NCBI RefSeq assembly: GCF_963678635.1
Contig: NC_087069.1
Span: 10,067,206 to 10,131,205 of the forward strand
Direction: 5' to 3'
Length of the DNA stretch: 64,000 nucleotides
Source of the DNA: Symsagittifera roscoffensis
Taxonomy: Eukaryota; Xenacoelomorpha; Acoela; Convolutidae
This document shows, in pieces, positions 63,025-64,000 of the stretch (positions are counted from its first letter, which is position 1; each line of letters begins with the position of its first letter). Under the pieces are notes generated by a model that worked only from the letters and a program-made list of their open reading frames with translations, was not told the origin of the DNA and made no database searches. The position numbers and the translations under genes are program-made.

Positions 63025-64000
63025 ATCAGTGTGTTGTTGAACACACTGGACACCACGGTTTCAATCCAGCGTGGAAAGAAGCTTGGCTACGCTTTGCCGA
63101 TGAGGACCGACTATGAGGAGACACAAAACTTGAAGAAATATAGTGTGAAAGACTGTCCTTATCATGCCAATAAAGATAAAATTTTAAAGAGGAATAATGA
63201 ATTAAAATCTGTTTATAAATTGTTGTCAATGAGATCCGAAACGGACGACGGCTTATCAAGCTGCTCGAATTTTCCGGAACGCCCCTTGTCATATGAACTA
63301 GAATCTGACAAACCGGTTCTGCCAGAGATAGAACATTTAAAAGCGAAAATAGGTGAGGGAGATTTCAAAAAATTGCGGGATCTCCTAAATCGGAACGCAG
63401 ATGTATTTTCAAAACATAAGGCGGATATCGGTTGCTGTAATTTCGTCGAACACGAAATTGAACTAGAAGAGGGCGCCGTTCCCCATAGGGAAGGCGCAAG
63501 GCGAATGACGCCACACAAATCGGAAGCGTGCCGAGCGCAAATAGAAATGTTGCTTGAATACGACATGATAGAACCCTCGAAATCGCCGTGGGCTTGCGGG
63601 GTAGTAATGGCGAAAAAGAAAGGGGGCAGCTTAGATTTTGTTGCGACTTTCGTTACTTGAACGCGGTAACGATAAAAGATGTGTACCCGATACCGCGAAT
63701 AGACGAGAGCCTATCTAAGCTTGGTGATGCCAAGTTCTTCACCACATTGGACTTAGGTTCTGCCTTCTGGCAGGTCCCTCTGCGGAAGAAGGACAGAGAG
63801 AAAACCGGATTCGCGTGCGAATTGGGATTGTACCACTGGAAGAGGATGCCCTTCGGCTTGTGCAATGCAACGGCCACTTTTCAAAGACTGATGGCTCAGG
63901 CTTTGACGAGAGTGACCAAGAAGTACGGGAATCTCGTGATGTGTTACGTGGATGACGTAGTCATAGCGACACCGACCCTGGAAGACCACATTGATAGGCT
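63025..64000 (+). pseudogene. Gypsy reverse transcriptase, N-terminal part (window-truncated)
   Basis: Same frame after the TGA, through the protease-RT linker to 'HEIELEEGAVPHREGARRM' and 'IEPSKSPWACGVVMAKKKGG' (RT fingers). At a GGGGG run (63628-63632) one base is missing or extra and coding moves to another frame: 'FCCDFRYLNAVT', 'TTLDLGSAFWQVPL' (first catalytic Asp), 'MPFGLCNATATFQRLM' and YVDD at 63945-63956. The palm residues are intact. The remaining pol lies beyond the window. Confidence 0.9.

Larger units (their letters stand above)
55433..64000 (+). mobile_element. Gypsy-type LTR retrotransposon, 5' part (right element)
   Basis: 5' LTR, 2.7-kb leader, gag and pol up to RT, cut by the window end. 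It has the same LTR ends as the left element. Coding is broken by frameshifts near 59330, 60285, 61440 and 63635 and a TGA at 63022-63024. Confidence 0.9.

Overview
The window is AT-rich, gene-poor nuclear DNA from an invertebrate animal. It is almost entirely nested transposable elements: metazoan-type Gypsy and BEL/Pao LTR retrotransposons, a Jockey-like and a CR1/L2-like non-LTR retrotransposon, a MITE-like DNA element, a satellite array and a 200-base assembly gap. I see no operons, prokaryotic genes, rRNA or CRISPR. I cannot place the organism more precisely from sequence alone.

Layout. 1-3071 is the 3' end of a Gypsy element (last ORF, 3' LTR). 3072-6600 holds a CR1/L2-like element on the minus strand (ORF1 with an SGNH-hydrolase-like domain; ORF2 with a 2A-like motif and endonuclease), a diverged LTR and a scrap of Gypsy reverse transcriptase. 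6600-13878 is mostly unassigned, with a tRNA-like relic and a broken minus-strand gene of unknown type. 13878-28670 is the left arm of a very large inverted repeat. It carries a decayed gene resembling a type-B DNA polymerase, split by a BEL/Pao element (17421-24943), and a long intact ORF resembling the C-terminal half of an SF1 helicase. 28560-35791 is a ~645-bp satellite array interrupted by a Jockey-like element. 35792-37045 is a TIR-bounded element containing the gap. 37085-44400 is the right arm, with a second intact helicase-like ORF (expanded 36-aa repeats), a helicase relic and the polymerase relic. 44686-48735 is a 5'-truncated Gypsy on the minus strand. 48700-55432 mirrors 3072-6600 and carries two further CR1/L2-like copies. 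55433-64000 is the 5' part of a second Gypsy element of the same family as the one at 1-3071 (LTR, 2.7-kb leader with a repeated motif, broken gag and pol).

How it fits together. The two arms share disabling mutations in the polymerase-like gene, so that gene died before the inverted duplication. The helicase-like ORF, by contrast, stayed open in both arms despite roughly 10% amino-acid divergence. That contrast is the most interesting signal here. The LTR and Jockey insertions are younger layers: the BEL and Jockey copies have clear target-site duplications and sit in one arm or one satellite unit only.
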